NCBI GenBank assembly: GCA_002748665.1
Contig: PDTB01000027.1
Location: 1-54,019, forward strand
Length of the DNA stretch: 54,019 bases
Direction: 5' to 3'
Origin: Dethiosulfovibrio peptidovorans
GTDB lineage: Bacteria > Synergistota > Synergistia > Synergistales > Dethiosulfovibrionaceae
Shown piece after piece: positions 17,217 through 26,197 of this stretch. How positions within the stretch are numbered: the stretch's first letter is position 1; every line of letters starts with the position of its first letter. Under the pieces are notes generated by a model that ran no database searches, had not been told where the DNA came from, and worked only from the letters and a program-made list of their open reading frames with translations. The translations under genes and the position numbers were made by a program.

Positions 17217-18205
17217 CATTTGTATATGATGTATTCTTGAAGTTCGTCTCCACTCAAGCCGGCTCCGACGGCTACGGCGAGCTTGAGGCGTCCCTTCAGG
17301 GGTGAGAGGTCTCCACCATCCAGAACGCCAATCTCAAGCAGACGTTGAGCTGAGCCCTCGATGTTTGATGAGGGAAGGACACGCCCCGAAGGACACCGAG
17401 AGGTCAAGAGAACCGGAACCTCCGACTTAATGAGCCCCTTGATGGACGGGAGCCAGCCAGGGAACACGTTCCCGTTGCCGAAGGCCCCCAAAACCACGCC
17501 ATCAGGCAGATCTTCAGGAGAGGAAAGCAGAGAAGCCAAAAGACGTTCGCCGCCACCCAGAGAGGCTTGAACAAGCTCCACGTTTTTTGCCGGAGTGACG
17601 CCTTCAAGGGTTTTCCCTCGTTTAGGGGCTCTCCGAAGGATGACGTCGTCGCAGACGATCTCGCCGATAGGACCTCGATCCACGGCGACAAGGCAATCTC
17701 GCCGGTGGTTATTAACGAGGCTGACCTCCGATGCGGCAAAGATCTTATCCTGAAAACAAATCAACACGCCCGCACCCCAGCATGCCTGAGACCGGGCCGC
17801 CAAAAACGCTTGGTACAGGTTGATGACGGCATCCGAGCCCATGACGTTTGACGGATGAACGGCACCAGTGAATATAACCGGTTGGGGATAGGCCCATGTG
17901 AGATCGGCTAAGTAGGACATCTCGTCGACAGTGTCCGATCCACACGTGACCACGATGCCCTGGATTCCATCGACGACCAGTTTTGCCATAACCCCCATGA
18001 GGTCGGATGTCATGCGGATTGTGTAATGGCTACTCGCCTGGTAGCTCCAATTCACAAGATGAACATCCTGGGTGATCTCCTCTGGAAGCCATTGAAGCAT
18101 CTCCTCGGCAGAGACCTCCGTCGGTTGACCGTCTTTCTTGGAGCCCCATCGTGTACAGAGCTCCCCTCCGGCGACAACCAAGGCGATCTTTCCCCGGTTA
18201 GGCAT
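17216..18205 (-). CDS. Asparaginase-family protein with altered active site
   Basis: This is a 329-aa protein of the type I/II L-asparaginase fold. The second catalytic motif is recognisable as TCGSDTVDEMS (normally HGTDTxEE), and FTGAVHPSNVMGSDA matches the conserved region after it. However, the N-terminal motif TGGTIA, which supplies the nucleophilic threonine, reads VAGGELCTRWG here. The enzyme may use a nearby Thr, act on another amide or have lost activity. Annotation as plain asparaginase would be over-confident. An ATG with ggaggag before it at 18205 is clear. It lies 17 bases after the LUD-domain gene in the same operon. Confidence 0.78.
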   Translation of the reverse strand: MPNRGKIALVVAGGELCTRWGSKKDGQPTEVSAEEMLQWLPEEITQDVHLVNWSYQASSHYTIRMTSDLMGVMAKLVVDGIQGIVVTCGSDTVDEMSYLADLTWAYPQPVIFTGAVHPSNVMGSDAVINLYQAFLAARSQACWGAGVLICFQDKIFAASEVSLVNNHRRDCLVAVDRGPIGEIVCDDVILRRAPKRGKTLEGVTPAKNVELVQASLGGGERLLASLLSSPEDLPDGVVLGAFGNGNVFPGWLPSIKGLIKSEVPVLLTSRCPSGRVLPSSNIEGSAQRLLEIGVLDGGDLSPLKGRLKLAVAVGAGLSGDELQEYIIYK

Positions 18206-18222
18206 GGGACTCCTCCAATCGG

Positions 18223-18888
18223 TCAGTATCCACAGGACTCTCCGACGAGGATAACTCGGGAATCTCGCCCCATGGGAGCCTGTTCCGTGATCAAAAGGAT
18301 CCGTCCGATGTTCTGGAGGGCTTTATTCTTCCGAAACGAGATCTCGTTTTCCTCGGCAAAATCAACACCCAGGCGAAGGGCGTTCAAGGGTGAGGCGTAG
18401 TTTTGAACCCGAAGAATCGCCGATTCCAGATTTTCGCAGACTTTGTTGAGCCCGATAACGTAGACGATCGTTCCCGTTCCCCAACACATGCCCGCTAGGC
18501 GGTTGCCCCTACCGTCCATGTTGACGAGAATGCCGTCCTTAGTGATAGCGTTGGAGCTGGTCAAAAAGAAATCACAGGTGAGCTCGCCACTGAGCTGAGC
18601 GTTTTTTTCCTCTTTGCTGGAGGATGGAAGCCAATGTTGCACGAGACGGTTTCCTCGACCAATCAGGGCATCGACTGCCCCGATCTCCCGGATTGTTACC
18701 GTTCCGGGAACACCGACCGATGCATTCGCCGGGATAATGTCAAGTACGGTCTGTTTGGCCTCCTGCTTGGTGTCCACGTATCGGGCGTCGTGACCCCGAT
18801 CAATCAGGTTCTTGGATATGAGAGATCCAAGGCGGCGGTTCCATCTCAACTGTGGGGTATCGAAACCCGGAGTTTTTTGCATGGACAT
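18223..18888 (-). CDS. LUD-domain protein (LutC/YkgG-like, DUF162)
   Basis: This is a 221-aa stand-alone LUD-domain protein. Features include VGVPGTVTIREIGAVDALI, the segment CDFFLTSSNAIT and DGRGNRLAGMCWGTG, as seen in LutC-like proteins. In lactate utilisation the LUD proteins work with iron-sulfur proteins, but no LutA/LutB partner is present here, so the role is open. A strong aaggaggg site precedes ATG 18888. It is the first gene of a two-gene operon with the asparaginase-like gene. On the minus strand a TATAAT box (18924-18929) lies about 35 bases upstream. Confidence 0.85.
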   Translation of the reverse strand: MSMQKTPGFDTPQLRWNRRLGSLISKNLIDRGHDARYVDTKQEAKQTVLDIIPANASVGVPGTVTIREIGAVDALIGRGNRLVQHWLPSSSKEEKNAQLSGELTCDFFLTSSNAITKDGILVNMDGRGNRLAGMCWGTGTIVYVIGLNKVCENLESAILRVQNYASPLNALRLGVDFAEENEISFRKNKALQNIGRILLITEQAPMGRDSRVILVGESCGY

Positions 18889-19054
18889 ACTCTCCCTCCT
18901 TGGTACTGGTTCGTACGCGACCCATTATAGTTATGATGGCAGAGATTGGCGAAAAAGTCCAGTTGATCTGATGAGAGAGCTCAGAATTGCATGAAGAGTA
19001 TGAGGGGCTGGCTGTAACCTTCGGCTATTTGGGGATATTTGTTTAAAAGTCATG

Positions 19055-19084
19055 TTCAGCAGGTTCCTTCTGGTAGTGTATAAT
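19055..19084 (+). promoter_or_regulatory. Possible promoter of chemoreceptor gene
   Basis: A perfect TATAAT -10 box lies at 19079-19084, about 60 bases before the chemoreceptor start. The -35 region (ttcagc at 18-base spacing) is weak. No sigma-28-type flagellar promoter (TAAA/GCCGATAA) is apparent. Confidence 0.4.
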
Positions 19085-19144
19085 CTTAGAGTTGGAAAAG
19101 TTCTCGACATTCAATGACCTAAAAATTCAAACTGAGGTGGAAAT

Positions 19145-21310
19145 ATGAGACTACGAATTCGAGGGAAAATGCTGGTTCTTCTATTGGGGGCTCTGGTGAT
19201 CATTCAGGGAACTATTGTAGCCTATACAGCAGTGACAGTACGCTCTAACTCTGTGGACAAAGCAACTCAGGCACTGATCAATGTGTCGGAGAAAAGTGCC
19301 ATTGAGATATCTCAGACAATAAGCAGATTAATTATGACAACTCAGCAATTGAGTAAAACCTTGGGTGTCATAGGCAGATCCATGCCGGGAGCTCGGCAAA
19401 AAACCATGGATATCGTGCGCCAAACCTTGGTTGAAACACCAGGGATTCGTTCGACCTGGTTTGTCTTCGAGCCCAACGCTTTCGACGGCAAAGACCTCGA
19501 TTTCTCCGGGATCAATGGATTCCCGGAATCGGGGCGTTTCGTGGGAAGCTTTGTCCGGCAGGTGGGCGATAGTATCGTTCGAACCTACGACATAACCGAA
19601 GAAAGCCTTGCGATGGATTGGTATCAAAAGCCACTTCGATCGGGGCAGTCTTATATTAACGATCCTCATTGGTATTCCTTCGGAAACGAAGGCGATGACC
19701 TCTTCATTATCGGCGTCATTATTCCCATCAAGAACAACGGAGAAGTTATTGGCGTAGCTGGCATTGACTTGGATGTGCCGCCTCTCCAGGAGCTAGTCTC
19801 TTCAATTGTTCCGACAGATCACTCCTTTGCTGCTTTCTACACAAGCAAAGGAAATATCGTGTCCCATCCCAATAAGGAACTGGCAGGCAAGAACCTTGCA
19901 GAGGCATCCGAGGGAGATATTGGCAATAAGAATCAGGTTATTGAGGCAGCAACATCGGGAAGTGAGCAGATTTCTGTAGAGTACTCCGAGAATTTGGGAG
20001 AGAAGGCCCTTAAAACGCAATATCCTGTTTCTTTAGGCGGTGCGTTTGATCCCTGGAGTCTTGCTATCACAGTGCCTTTATCGGACGTGACGGTTGCTGC
20101 TGATAGATTAACCCGCAATTTGAGCCTTATATCTCTTGTGGGAATGATCCTCCTTGGAGTTGTGATCTTCGTAATTAGTGGCTCGATTGTCAAGCCATTC
20201 CTTGCTGTTTCGGCTCTTCTCGAACGATATGCTTCGTTGGATTTCTCAACCGATAAATCTAAGCGATGGATGTATACGTACAAAGACAAACATGATGAAA
20301 TAGCCGATATAATTCAAAACCTTCTAAAGATGAAGCTGTCGATAGCGTCTTTTGTCCGATCCGTCCAGGACGAATCGGGGCATCTATCAAGTATTTCCCA
20401 GTCACTAGCTGCTTTGGCAGAGGAAAACATGGCTTCTATTGAAGAGGTTCAGGCTTCTGTGAACCAGGTGGAATTGCTCTCTGAGGCGAACGCTGCTGCG
20501 CTTGAGCAGACCACCGTTGGTGTTGAAGGAGTCTCGAGCGGTGCCTCTGAAACTGCAAGTAGCGCCACTAAAGGAACCGAAGCGTCAGCTGAGATGAGTC
20601 ACATCAGTCAGGATGCTGCTGAAAATGTCAAGGCTATGGTCGAAATGATTAGATCTGTGGGGGATCGTTCTTCCCATACCATGGAGAGCATGACTCAGGT
20701 GGGGAGCTCTGTGGAAGCTATCGCGGCCTTTGTCACTACCATCACGTCTATCGCAGACCAGACTAACCTTTTAGCCTTAAACGCTGCTATTGAGGCAGCA
20801 CGTGCTGGAGAACATGGTCGAGGTTTCGCTGTGGTGGCTGAGGAAGTGCGTAAACTGGCCGAGGAGAGTAACAAGGCTGCCAGAGAGGTTGCGGATCTTA
20901 TAGCTTCCCTTAAAGACAATGCAACATCGTCTACCTCCTCGATGAAGGATGTCGATCAGTTAGTGGAGCAGATCATCAAGGCCTCAGGTGAGGCCATAAC
21001 GAACCTTGGTGAAGCACTTAAGCAGATTTCATCCGTTGAGGGAACCATGCAGAGTATTGCAACCCTTGCCGCGGAACAAGCGGCATCCAGCCATGAGATG
21101 GCGCTCGGCATCGACCAGGCCACAAAAAGTACCGTACAAGCGACGGAGATTCTGCATAACGTGAAGAATAGCAGCGATGGAACGGCCTTTGCGTCGGAGC
21201 AGGTAGCTAAGGAAGCACAGGGCTTGGCATCCGGTGCTGAACGGTTGGATTCTCTCATAGGACAATTTCAGTTGGATGACTCCCAGGGTAACGCTTTGCT
21301 TCCATCGTAG
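19145..21310 (+). CDS. Methyl-accepting chemotaxis protein with dCache-type sensor
   Basis: This is a 721-aa transmembrane chemoreceptor. The first membrane helix is at about residues 9-29 ([14 protein letters not shown]). A periplasmic sensor of about 290 residues follows, with double-Cache character ([31 protein letters not shown]). The second helix lies around residues 328-346 ([13 protein letters not shown]). A degenerate HAMP segment is next, and then the signalling domain with its hairpin tip [20 protein letters not shown]. Such receptors usually sense amino acids or other small organic compounds. The gene is alone, flanked by its own promoter-like region and terminator. Its base composition is slightly more AT-rich than the neighbours. 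Confidence 0.95.
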   Translation: MRLRIRGKMLVLLLGALVIIQGTIVAYTAVTVRSNSVDKATQALINVSEKSAIEISQTISRLIMTTQQLSKTLGVIGRSMPGARQKTMDIVRQTLVETPGIRSTWFVFEPNAFDGKDLDFSGINGFPESGRFVGSFVRQVGDSIVRTYDITEESLAMDWYQKPLRSGQSYINDPHWYSFGNEGDDLFIIGVIIPIKNNGEVIGVAGIDLDVPPLQELVSSIVPTDHSFAAFYTSKGNIVSHPNKELAGKNLAEASEGDIGNKNQVIEAATSGSEQISVEYSENLGEKALKTQYPVSLGGAFDPWSLAITVPLSDVTVAADRLTRNLSLISLVGMILLGVVIFVISGSIVKPFLAVSALLERYASLDFSTDKSKRWMYTYKDKHDEIADIIQNLLKMKLSIASFVRSVQDESGHLSSISQSLAALAEENMASIEEVQASVNQVELLSEANAAALEQTTVGVEGVSSGASETASSATKGTEASAEMSHISQDAAENVKAMVEMIRSVGDRSSHTMESMTQVGSSVEAIAAFVTTITSIADQTNLLALNAAIEAARAGEHGRGFAVVAEEVRKLAEESNKAAREVADLIASLKDNATSSTSSMKDVDQLVEQIIKASGEAITNLGEALKQISSVEGTMQSIATLAAEQAASSHEMALGIDQATKSTVQATEILHNVKNSSDGTAFASEQVAKEAQGLASGAERLDSLIGQFQLDDSQGNALLPS

Positions 21311-21324
21311 CGTAGCTTATGCGT

Positions 21325-21356
21325 TGGGCCACCTCTCTGAGGTGGCCTAGTTTTTA
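21325..21356 (+). terminator. Terminator after chemoreceptor gene
   Basis: A 9-bp perfect stem ggccacctc (21327-21335) / gaggtggcc (21339-21347) with loop tct is followed by tagttttta. It is a canonical intrinsic terminator. Confidence 0.9.
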
Positions 21357-21379
21357 GCGATATGTGTTTTCAGAGGCTT

Positions 21380-22321
21380 CTACATGATCAAGGCTCGATA
21401 GTCTCGGGGGCTCAGACCATGAGTCTTCTTGAAGAGTCCGGCGAAATAGCCGGGATTACGGTATCCGAGGCTCTCGGCAATTTGCTGGATTGAGGCCTCA
21501 TCCTCCCTCAGAAGGAGCAGGGCTTTATCCATTCGAAAATCCTGAAATCGTTCGTAGGGCGATCCGCCCTGAAGCTCTCGAAAGACCCGATAAAAACGAG
21601 AGACGCTCATCCCAATGGATCTCGCCAGATCAGCTGTCGATGGGGGATCGGCAGGGGTACGGATCATATGCTCCCAGGCTTCTTGCACGAGATGTCGATC
21701 TCTTGCGGTGATCTTTGAGGAGGTTCTTTTTTTGTGTTCGTTGCTGCATCCGGCGATAAGCGAGAGAATTTCGAGCGTTTTCGCATCGATATAAGCTCCC
21801 CGAGTGTCCCCGTTTACGGGGAGGTCCCTCAGTTGATCGAAGGCCAGGGCCAGATTTCGTCGCCTGGATGAGTGTGCAAGAGTCCGTACGTCTTTTCGTG
21901 ATACCGTCAGTTTCGCTCCGTATCGGTGGCTTAGGATGTGATTCCAGTATTGATGCATCAGCCTGAGCTTGACGAATCGGACAGGTCGATTGGCTGGGGA
22001 GAAAACCCGTACGGGTTTCTCTGTGCCGGTATAGCCGGACAGACCAAGTGGGGCACGAACAGGGTATCCCTTTCCGATATAAATCGATGAGGAGATGGCG
22101 TCGAAACGGCTGATTTCCATGTATTCCCGTCGATGTTGCAGAGACAGCCACAAGGGCCTTTTGGGCGTAAAGTCGGCCACGAGAACCGAGTATCCCTCGC
22201 CGTCCCATCGAACGACCTGTCCCTCTCCTATCTCGGGATGGAAGTCGTACCGCAGCACTCCGTCACCGTCTCTCGACTGAGATGTCATGGATGCCAGGGG
22301 CACCGCAAAAAAATCCGTCAT
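21380..22321 (-). CDS. AraC-family transcriptional regulator
   Basis: This is a 313-aa regulator. The last 100 residues are a typical AraC double helix-turn-helix: STADLARSIGMSVSRFYRVF, then SIQQIAESLGYRNPGYFAGL and FKKTHGLSPRDYR. The N-terminal 200 residues resemble a sensing domain that I do not recognise in detail. The gene has a gggaggtga ribosome site at ATG 22321. It is divergent from a MATE exporter with a shared 247-base control region, so it is a natural candidate for controlling that exporter. Confidence 0.92.
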   Translation of the reverse strand: MTDFFAVPLASMTSQSRDGDGVLRYDFHPEIGEGQVVRWDGEGYSVLVADFTPKRPLWLSLQHRREYMEISRFDAISSSIYIGKGYPVRAPLGLSGYTGTEKPVRVFSPANRPVRFVKLRLMHQYWNHILSHRYGAKLTVSRKDVRTLAHSSRRRNLALAFDQLRDLPVNGDTRGAYIDAKTLEILSLIAGCSNEHKKRTSSKITARDRHLVQEAWEHMIRTPADPPSTADLARSIGMSVSRFYRVFRELQGGSPYERFQDFRMDKALLLLREDEASIQQIAESLGYRNPGYFAGLFKKTHGLSPRDYRALIM

Positions 22322-22568
22322 GAAAAGTCACCTCCCTGATAAAGCTATTGTATCGGAAGAACCTGTCCAATACCTCTCTTTTTCTGTCATTTTTTTCTCC
22401 AATTGCCTCGTCTCAAAAGAGCAGAAAACGTTGTCCTGAAGGGAACGGTATCCTGTATTTGATCGTTTTTCTGGTCTCGGTGCTTGGGGGCGGTAGTGGG
22501 CCTATACTTGTGTCCACAATGCCTCCCTTGGTGGCTGTCGACGAAAGACGAAAGGAGACTGAATCGAG

Positions 22569-23936
22569 ATGAACGGACAGGAGCGAATAAAAATGATGGG
22601 GGAGGGCAGTGTCTCCAAAGCTTTATTCCGATTAGGGGTTCCTATGGTCTTCAGTATGGTGGTTATGGCTCTGTATAACGTGGTTGATACGTACTTCGTA
22701 TCGGGGTTGGGTACGGTTCCTGTCGCTGCTGTGTCGGTAGCCTTCCCTTTTTCTCTGCTCTTTACGGGAATTGGTCTGTCCTTTGGGTTTGGAAGTGGCT
22801 CGTTCATCTCTCGCTTTCTCGGATCGGGTGATCCTGAACGTTCCGTGATCTATGCATCAACGGCAGTGGTGGCATCAGGCGCTGTTGCCGGTATTATAGC
22901 CGTGGCTTTTCAGATTTTTTTGCCCGATCTTCTTGAAGTCGCTGGAGCCAGGGGAGTGGTTCTGCCCGTCGCCATGGGATATGGACGGTGGTTTTCAGGG
23001 GCTTTGGTTATCAGCGCCGTCAACGTAGCTTTGGGGAACGTGACCGTTTCCCAGGGTGCTCCTGTTATGACACTGACGGCGATGTCCATTGGTGCTCTGA
23101 GCAACATGGTCTTAGATCCTCTGTTTATTTATGTTTTTGGGTTTGGCGTTCGAGGAGCCGCCATCGCAACGGTCCTTTCCCAGTTTCTGAGCCTGGGGCT
23201 GTACGTACGGTTTTATCGAGGCCCAAAAACCTCTGTGAACATCGACCTCTCCCGATGCTCGACCTCAGTTGGCGACTACGTGGCTATCCTGAAAATCGGG
23301 CTTTCTATGTTTGTCTCTCAAATTCTGTCTGCCCTCTCGATGGCGCTTATCTCTAATAAAGCGTCTCTCTACGGACCGTCGGGCGTGGCTGCCATGGGAG
23401 TCGTCCTGAGGATCGTCGCTCTTGGCTCTTTTGTCGTCTTTGGGTTTGTCAAAGGCCTTCAGCCTCTGGCAGGTTATTCCTATGGAGCGGGGAATGGGTC
23501 CAGAGTTCGAAAGGCTGAAAAGGTATGCTTGATATGGACCACGAGTTTTTGCCTCCTATGGATGGGTGTCATAGCTTTCTTTGGGAATCAGGTTATGTCG
23601 TGGTTCAGCACAGATCCGTCGGTGCTGAAGATCGGTCGGAAAGCCCTTCAGGTTCAAACCTTGCTCTTTTTCACGTTCGGTTTTCAGTTTACCTACGCGA
23701 CTCTCTGTCTGGCGCTTGGGCACGCTCGTGAGGGAACGCTCCTCACAGTAAGCCGTCAAGGCCTGTTTCTCATACCGACCCTTATACTTCTTCATGCTTT
23801 CTTTGGATTGGATGGGGTTATCTACTCTCAGGCTGTGGCCGATGTTTTGGCGACGCTCTTGACCGTATCCCTGATCATGCCGGTTAGAAAAGAGGTGGAC
23901 GCCATGATCCGTGTTCCTCGTGAGTCACATGTTTAA
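22569..23936 (+). CDS. MATE-family efflux transporter
   Basis: This is a 455-aa MATE exporter with twelve predicted helices in two similar halves, using a Na+ or H+ gradient to expel organic cations or drugs. Conserved parts are FRLGVPMVFSMVVMALYNVVD at the N terminus (one helix), GIGLSFGFGSGSFISR and KGLQPLAGYSYGAGN, the last diagnostic of the MepA/DinF group. An aaaggaga site precedes ATG 22569. A TATACT -10-like box is at 22503-22508, but I see no good -35. The 190 bases to the tRNA gene contain a T-rich run but no clear hairpin. Confidence 0.95.
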   Translation: MNGQERIKMMGEGSVSKALFRLGVPMVFSMVVMALYNVVDTYFVSGLGTVPVAAVSVAFPFSLLFTGIGLSFGFGSGSFISRFLGSGDPERSVIYASTAVVASGAVAGIIAVAFQIFLPDLLEVAGARGVVLPVAMGYGRWFSGALVISAVNVALGNVTVSQGAPVMTLTAMSIGALSNMVLDPLFIYVFGFGVRGAAIATVLSQFLSLGLYVRFYRGPKTSVNIDLSRCSTSVGDYVAILKIGLSMFVSQILSALSMALISNKASLYGPSGVAAMGVVLRIVALGSFVVFGFVKGLQPLAGYSYGAGNGSRVRKAEKVCLIWTTSFCLLWMGVIAFFGNQVMSWFSTDPSVLKIGRKALQVQTLLFFTFGFQFTYATLCLALGHAREGTLLTVSRQGLFLIPTLILLHAFFGLDGVIYSQAVADVLATLLTVSLIMPVRKEVDAMIRVPRESHV

Positions 23937-24081
23937 AGGTCAGTGGATAGACAAACCTATCACCCCCGTTCTGTAGTGATCTGAAGATGGTTGTGGTTTG
24001 TTTTTCCTTTTTCAGATCCGGCGCCATGTGACGGATGTATTGAACACCTACACCGTCCCGTGAAACACGACGACACAGGGC

Positions 24082-24110
24082 TTGACCAGATGGGCTTTTC
24101 GATGTATCGT
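24082..24110 (+). promoter_or_regulatory. Promoter of tRNA-Arg
   Basis: TTGACC at 24082-24087 and TATCGT at 24105-24110 are separated by 17 bases, with the mature tRNA starting 16 bases after the -10 box. This is a good arrangement for a stand-alone tRNA gene. Confidence 0.6.
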
Positions 24111-24126
24111 ATCTGAGTTCCGTTGC

Positions 24127-24203
24127 GCGCCTGTAGCTCAGCTGGATAGAGTGCTGGCCTCCGGAGCCAGAGGTCGTGGGTTCGAATCCCGCCGGGCGCG
24201 CCA
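24127..24203 (+). tRNA. tRNA-Arg (anticodon CCG)
   Basis: The 77-base cloverleaf is complete. The acceptor stem gcgcctg pairs with cgggcgc (one G-U pair), the D arm starts gctc, and the anticodon stem is ctggc/gccag with loop ctCCGga. The anticodon CCG (24161-24163) reads the arginine codon CGG. The T arm is gtggg-ttcgaat-cccgc. The discriminator base is G and CCA is encoded. A run of five T follows directly and could end transcription. Confidence 0.97.
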
Positions 24204-24238
24204 TTTTTACACTATATAAACAGTAGTAGTTACTAAAA

Positions 24239-24268
24239 TTGACAGAAAGACGAGTTTCTTGTTATACT
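24239..24268 (+). promoter_or_regulatory. Distal promoter of selenocysteine peroxiredoxin gene
   Basis: A perfect TTGACA at 24239-24244 and TATACT at 24263-24268 (18-base spacing) lie about 145 bases upstream of the peroxiredoxin start, giving a leader of roughly 135 bases. Confidence 0.65.
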
Positions 24269-24330
24269 AAGATCGTGGGGTCGAAGATGTTCAAGTGCGC
24301 TGTTTTTCGTATCAAAAGTGGCTACTAAAA

Positions 24331-24359
24331 TTAATATTAAAAGAATGTTTTATTATAAT
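24331..24359 (+). promoter_or_regulatory. Proximal promoter of selenocysteine peroxiredoxin gene
   Basis: TTAATA at 24331-24336 is followed after 17 bases by a perfect TATAAT at 24354-24359. Transcription would start about 45 bases before the gene. The surrounding DNA is markedly AT-rich. Two promoters suggest strong or condition-dependent expression, as expected for a peroxide-defence enzyme. Confidence 0.65.
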
Positions 24360-24409
24360 GGGATATGGTTGAATCGGTATGGAACATACTATAGAAGGAG
24401 GGATGTAAC

Positions 24410-25057
24410 ATGAGTAAGGAGAAGGAATGTTGTACAAGTGATGAACTAAGAGCTGTTGCGGGAGGTCGTGCACCGGACTTTAAGCTTCCTGCATACTACA
24501 AGGGTAATCCGATGACATCGGTACGACTGTCGGACTTCAAGGGGAAGTGGGTCCTTTTGTGTTTTTATCCGGGGGATTTTACGTTCGTCTGAGCCACTGA
24601 GGTGTCAGCGGTCGCTGACAAATATGAGGAACTTCAGAAACTTGGTGTCGAGGTTATCGCCATCAGTGTGGACAGCGCCTTTGTCCACAAGGTATGGAAC
24701 GATCAGGAGCTCAGCAAGATGGCGAAGAAAGATGTGCCTTTCTACATGGCGTCGGATAGCTCAGGATCTGTCGGCACCCTGTACAACGTATACAGCGAGA
24801 AGATGGGGGTTGATATAAGAGGTCGCTTCATCATTGATCCTGATGGCGTCATTCAGGCGATGGAGGTTCTGACGCCGCCTGTAGGACGTCGTTTTGAGGA
24901 AACTCTCCGTCAGATTCAGGCTTTTCAACATGTCCGAGAGACTCAGGGAGTCGAGGCTTGCCCTGCCAGTTGGGTTCCTGGGAAGAAAACCCTGAAACCT
25001 GGCCCTGATCTTGTAGGGAACGTCTGGAAAGAGTGGAACCCCCAGGACGATCTGTAA
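24410..25057 (+). CDS. prxU: Selenocysteine-containing 2-Cys peroxiredoxin (PrxU type), UGA recoded at codon 61
   Basis: This is an AhpC/TSA-type peroxiredoxin that reduces hydrogen or organic peroxides with electrons from thioredoxin-like donors. The frame has a TGA at 24590-24592 exactly where family members have the peroxidatic cysteine: [17 protein letters not shown] corresponds to FYPxDFTFVCPTE. After the TGA the same frame continues for 154 codons of well-conserved sequence. The resolving cysteine C184 ([10 protein letters not shown]) is present. Total length is 215 residues with Sec61. A SECIS-like hairpin starts 11 bases after the UGA. The usual Pro after the catalytic residue is Ala. 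A strong gaaggaggga site precedes ATG 24410. Two promoters and its own terminator make it a single-gene unit. A gene caller would report two fragments. Confidence 0.95.
24603..24620 (+). promoter_or_regulatory. SECIS hairpin of the peroxiredoxin mRNA
   Basis: A perfect 7-bp stem TGTCAGC/GCTGACA closes the tetraloop GGTC. It begins at the 11th base after the UGA (24590-24592). This spacing, and an apical loop containing GGU, match the bacterial SECIS element bound by SelB as described for Escherichia coli fdhF. Confidence 0.88.
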
Positions 25058-25096
25058 ACACATTGATGTGCTTTATAGTTAACGTTGAGGAAGTTC

Positions 25097-25137
25097 AGCA
25101 GAAGTGCGCCGTATTTCGGCGCACTTCTGCTCGTTTA
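25097..25137 (+). terminator. Terminator after selenocysteine peroxiredoxin
   Basis: A perfect 15-bp stem, 25097-25111 (agcagaagtgcgccg) with 25117-25131, has loop tattt and the tail cgtttata. Confidence 0.9.
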
Positions 25138-25501
25138 TACAAGGGATGTCTAAGAAGCACCTCTCAAAACGTCCTACCCCTGAGAGAAGATGGAGGGGCT
25201 GCTCCTCCCCGAGATAGAACGGCTACAATACCGATTATAACTAACTAAAAGGTACCTCCTGTACTGTCTCGGCTTGGGACGACGTCCGCCTCGCCTCAGT
25301 CGACACTTCACGACGGCAGGTCAAAAATACGAACCTCGAATGGGCTCTGGTGGAACGACCTGAGGCGAGTTTCTGAGTTTTTAGAGGTCCCTAAACACCT
25401 GAAAAGGAATGGGATTCCCTTAGAACGGCGAAGTTTCCTTGCGGGAGAAATCGCCTGTGACAGCCTTGAGTAGGTGAACGATCCACTGATACGTATAAAC
25501 G
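25138..25501. other. Decayed or non-coding stretch with a 10-bp inverted repeat
   Basis: No intact gene is present. A perfect inverted repeat, ctcgcctcag (25290-25299) and ctgaggcgag (25360-25369), brackets 60 bases. Two short open frames run here: one ends at about 25380 and the other, containing LRRVSEFLEVPKHLKRNG, ends at a TAG near 25471. I do not recognise either. No transposase or direct repeat is visible. It is probably a remnant of lost genes next to the truncated creatininase-family gene. Confidence 0.5.
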
Positions 25502-26080
25502 CGACTGGGTTTTCCAGGAACCGTCAACATTGGAGATGAGGCATTGTATGCCGTTGTTCGAGGAATTACTCGTTCTCTTCTTCAACACGGCATGAAAAAA
25601 TTTATCATCCTTAATGGTCATGGTGGTAACGGCCCCATCCTGGACAAGGTCGCTCTTGAGGTGTATCAGGCGGGAGGCCTTGTCGCTATCGTGGATTGGT
25701 GGGTTCTTGCGGGGCAGATCAATTCGGAGTGGATTGGGGGGCATGGTGCGGGGTCGGTCATGATGGCGCTGGCCCCCTCATCGGTAGTCAAGGAGAATTG
25801 TTTTTCCTCAGAGATTAGCAATCTTTCGGAATGTCTGCGAAACACCCGTATCAGTTCCGTACGTTACGGGAAAGGATCGGTGCGTATTATCCGGGATGCT
25901 TGGGATGTTTCCTCTAACGGAGCGTACGGTGGCTCAGATGCTCCAGAAGACGCTTCTGCTCAGATAGGGCAAGCTATCCTCGATACTCTGACTGAGTACA
26001 TGGATTCCTTTGTGACCGAATTTACAGCGCTTTCTCTGAACAACAGAAAGTCATCCTCCTACACCCTTCAATCTTTATGA
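25502..26080 (+). pseudogene. 5'-truncated creatininase-family amidohydrolase
   Basis: The frame encodes the C-terminal two-thirds of a creatininase-family protein. Homology starts abruptly at GFPGTVNIGDEALYAVVRG and continues with FIILNGHGGNGP, the metal-binding signature. The N-terminal part with the usual GStEqHGpHLP metal site is missing; a TAA lies in frame at 25496-25498. The later motif GGHAGExET reads GGHGAGSVM, so a metal ligand glutamate is also lost. The only ATG candidate (25544) is inside the conserved core and lacks a ribosome site. I regard it as a non-functional remnant. A functional short form is unlikely. Confidence 0.75.
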
Positions 26081-26197
26081 TCTTTTATTTGATTATTTTT
26101 TTACCCCGTTTCCTTCAGAATCGTATGATATAGTCGGGCTCGTCCTACAGTTCCGTGATTGATCCAACTTCTGTGGTCCACGAATAAAGTAGAGGTG

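Noticed and set aside
24410-25057. Peroxiredoxin split by TGA as a frameshifted or nonsense pseudogene
   Set aside because: Both halves are in the same frame, conservation continues without loss, the TGA is at the catalytic Cys position and a SECIS hairpin follows.
25258-25370. Inverted repeat ctcgcctcag/ctgaggcgag as insertion-sequence ends
   Set aside because: The arms are only 10 bp, 60 bases apart, with no transposase and no target-site duplication visible.
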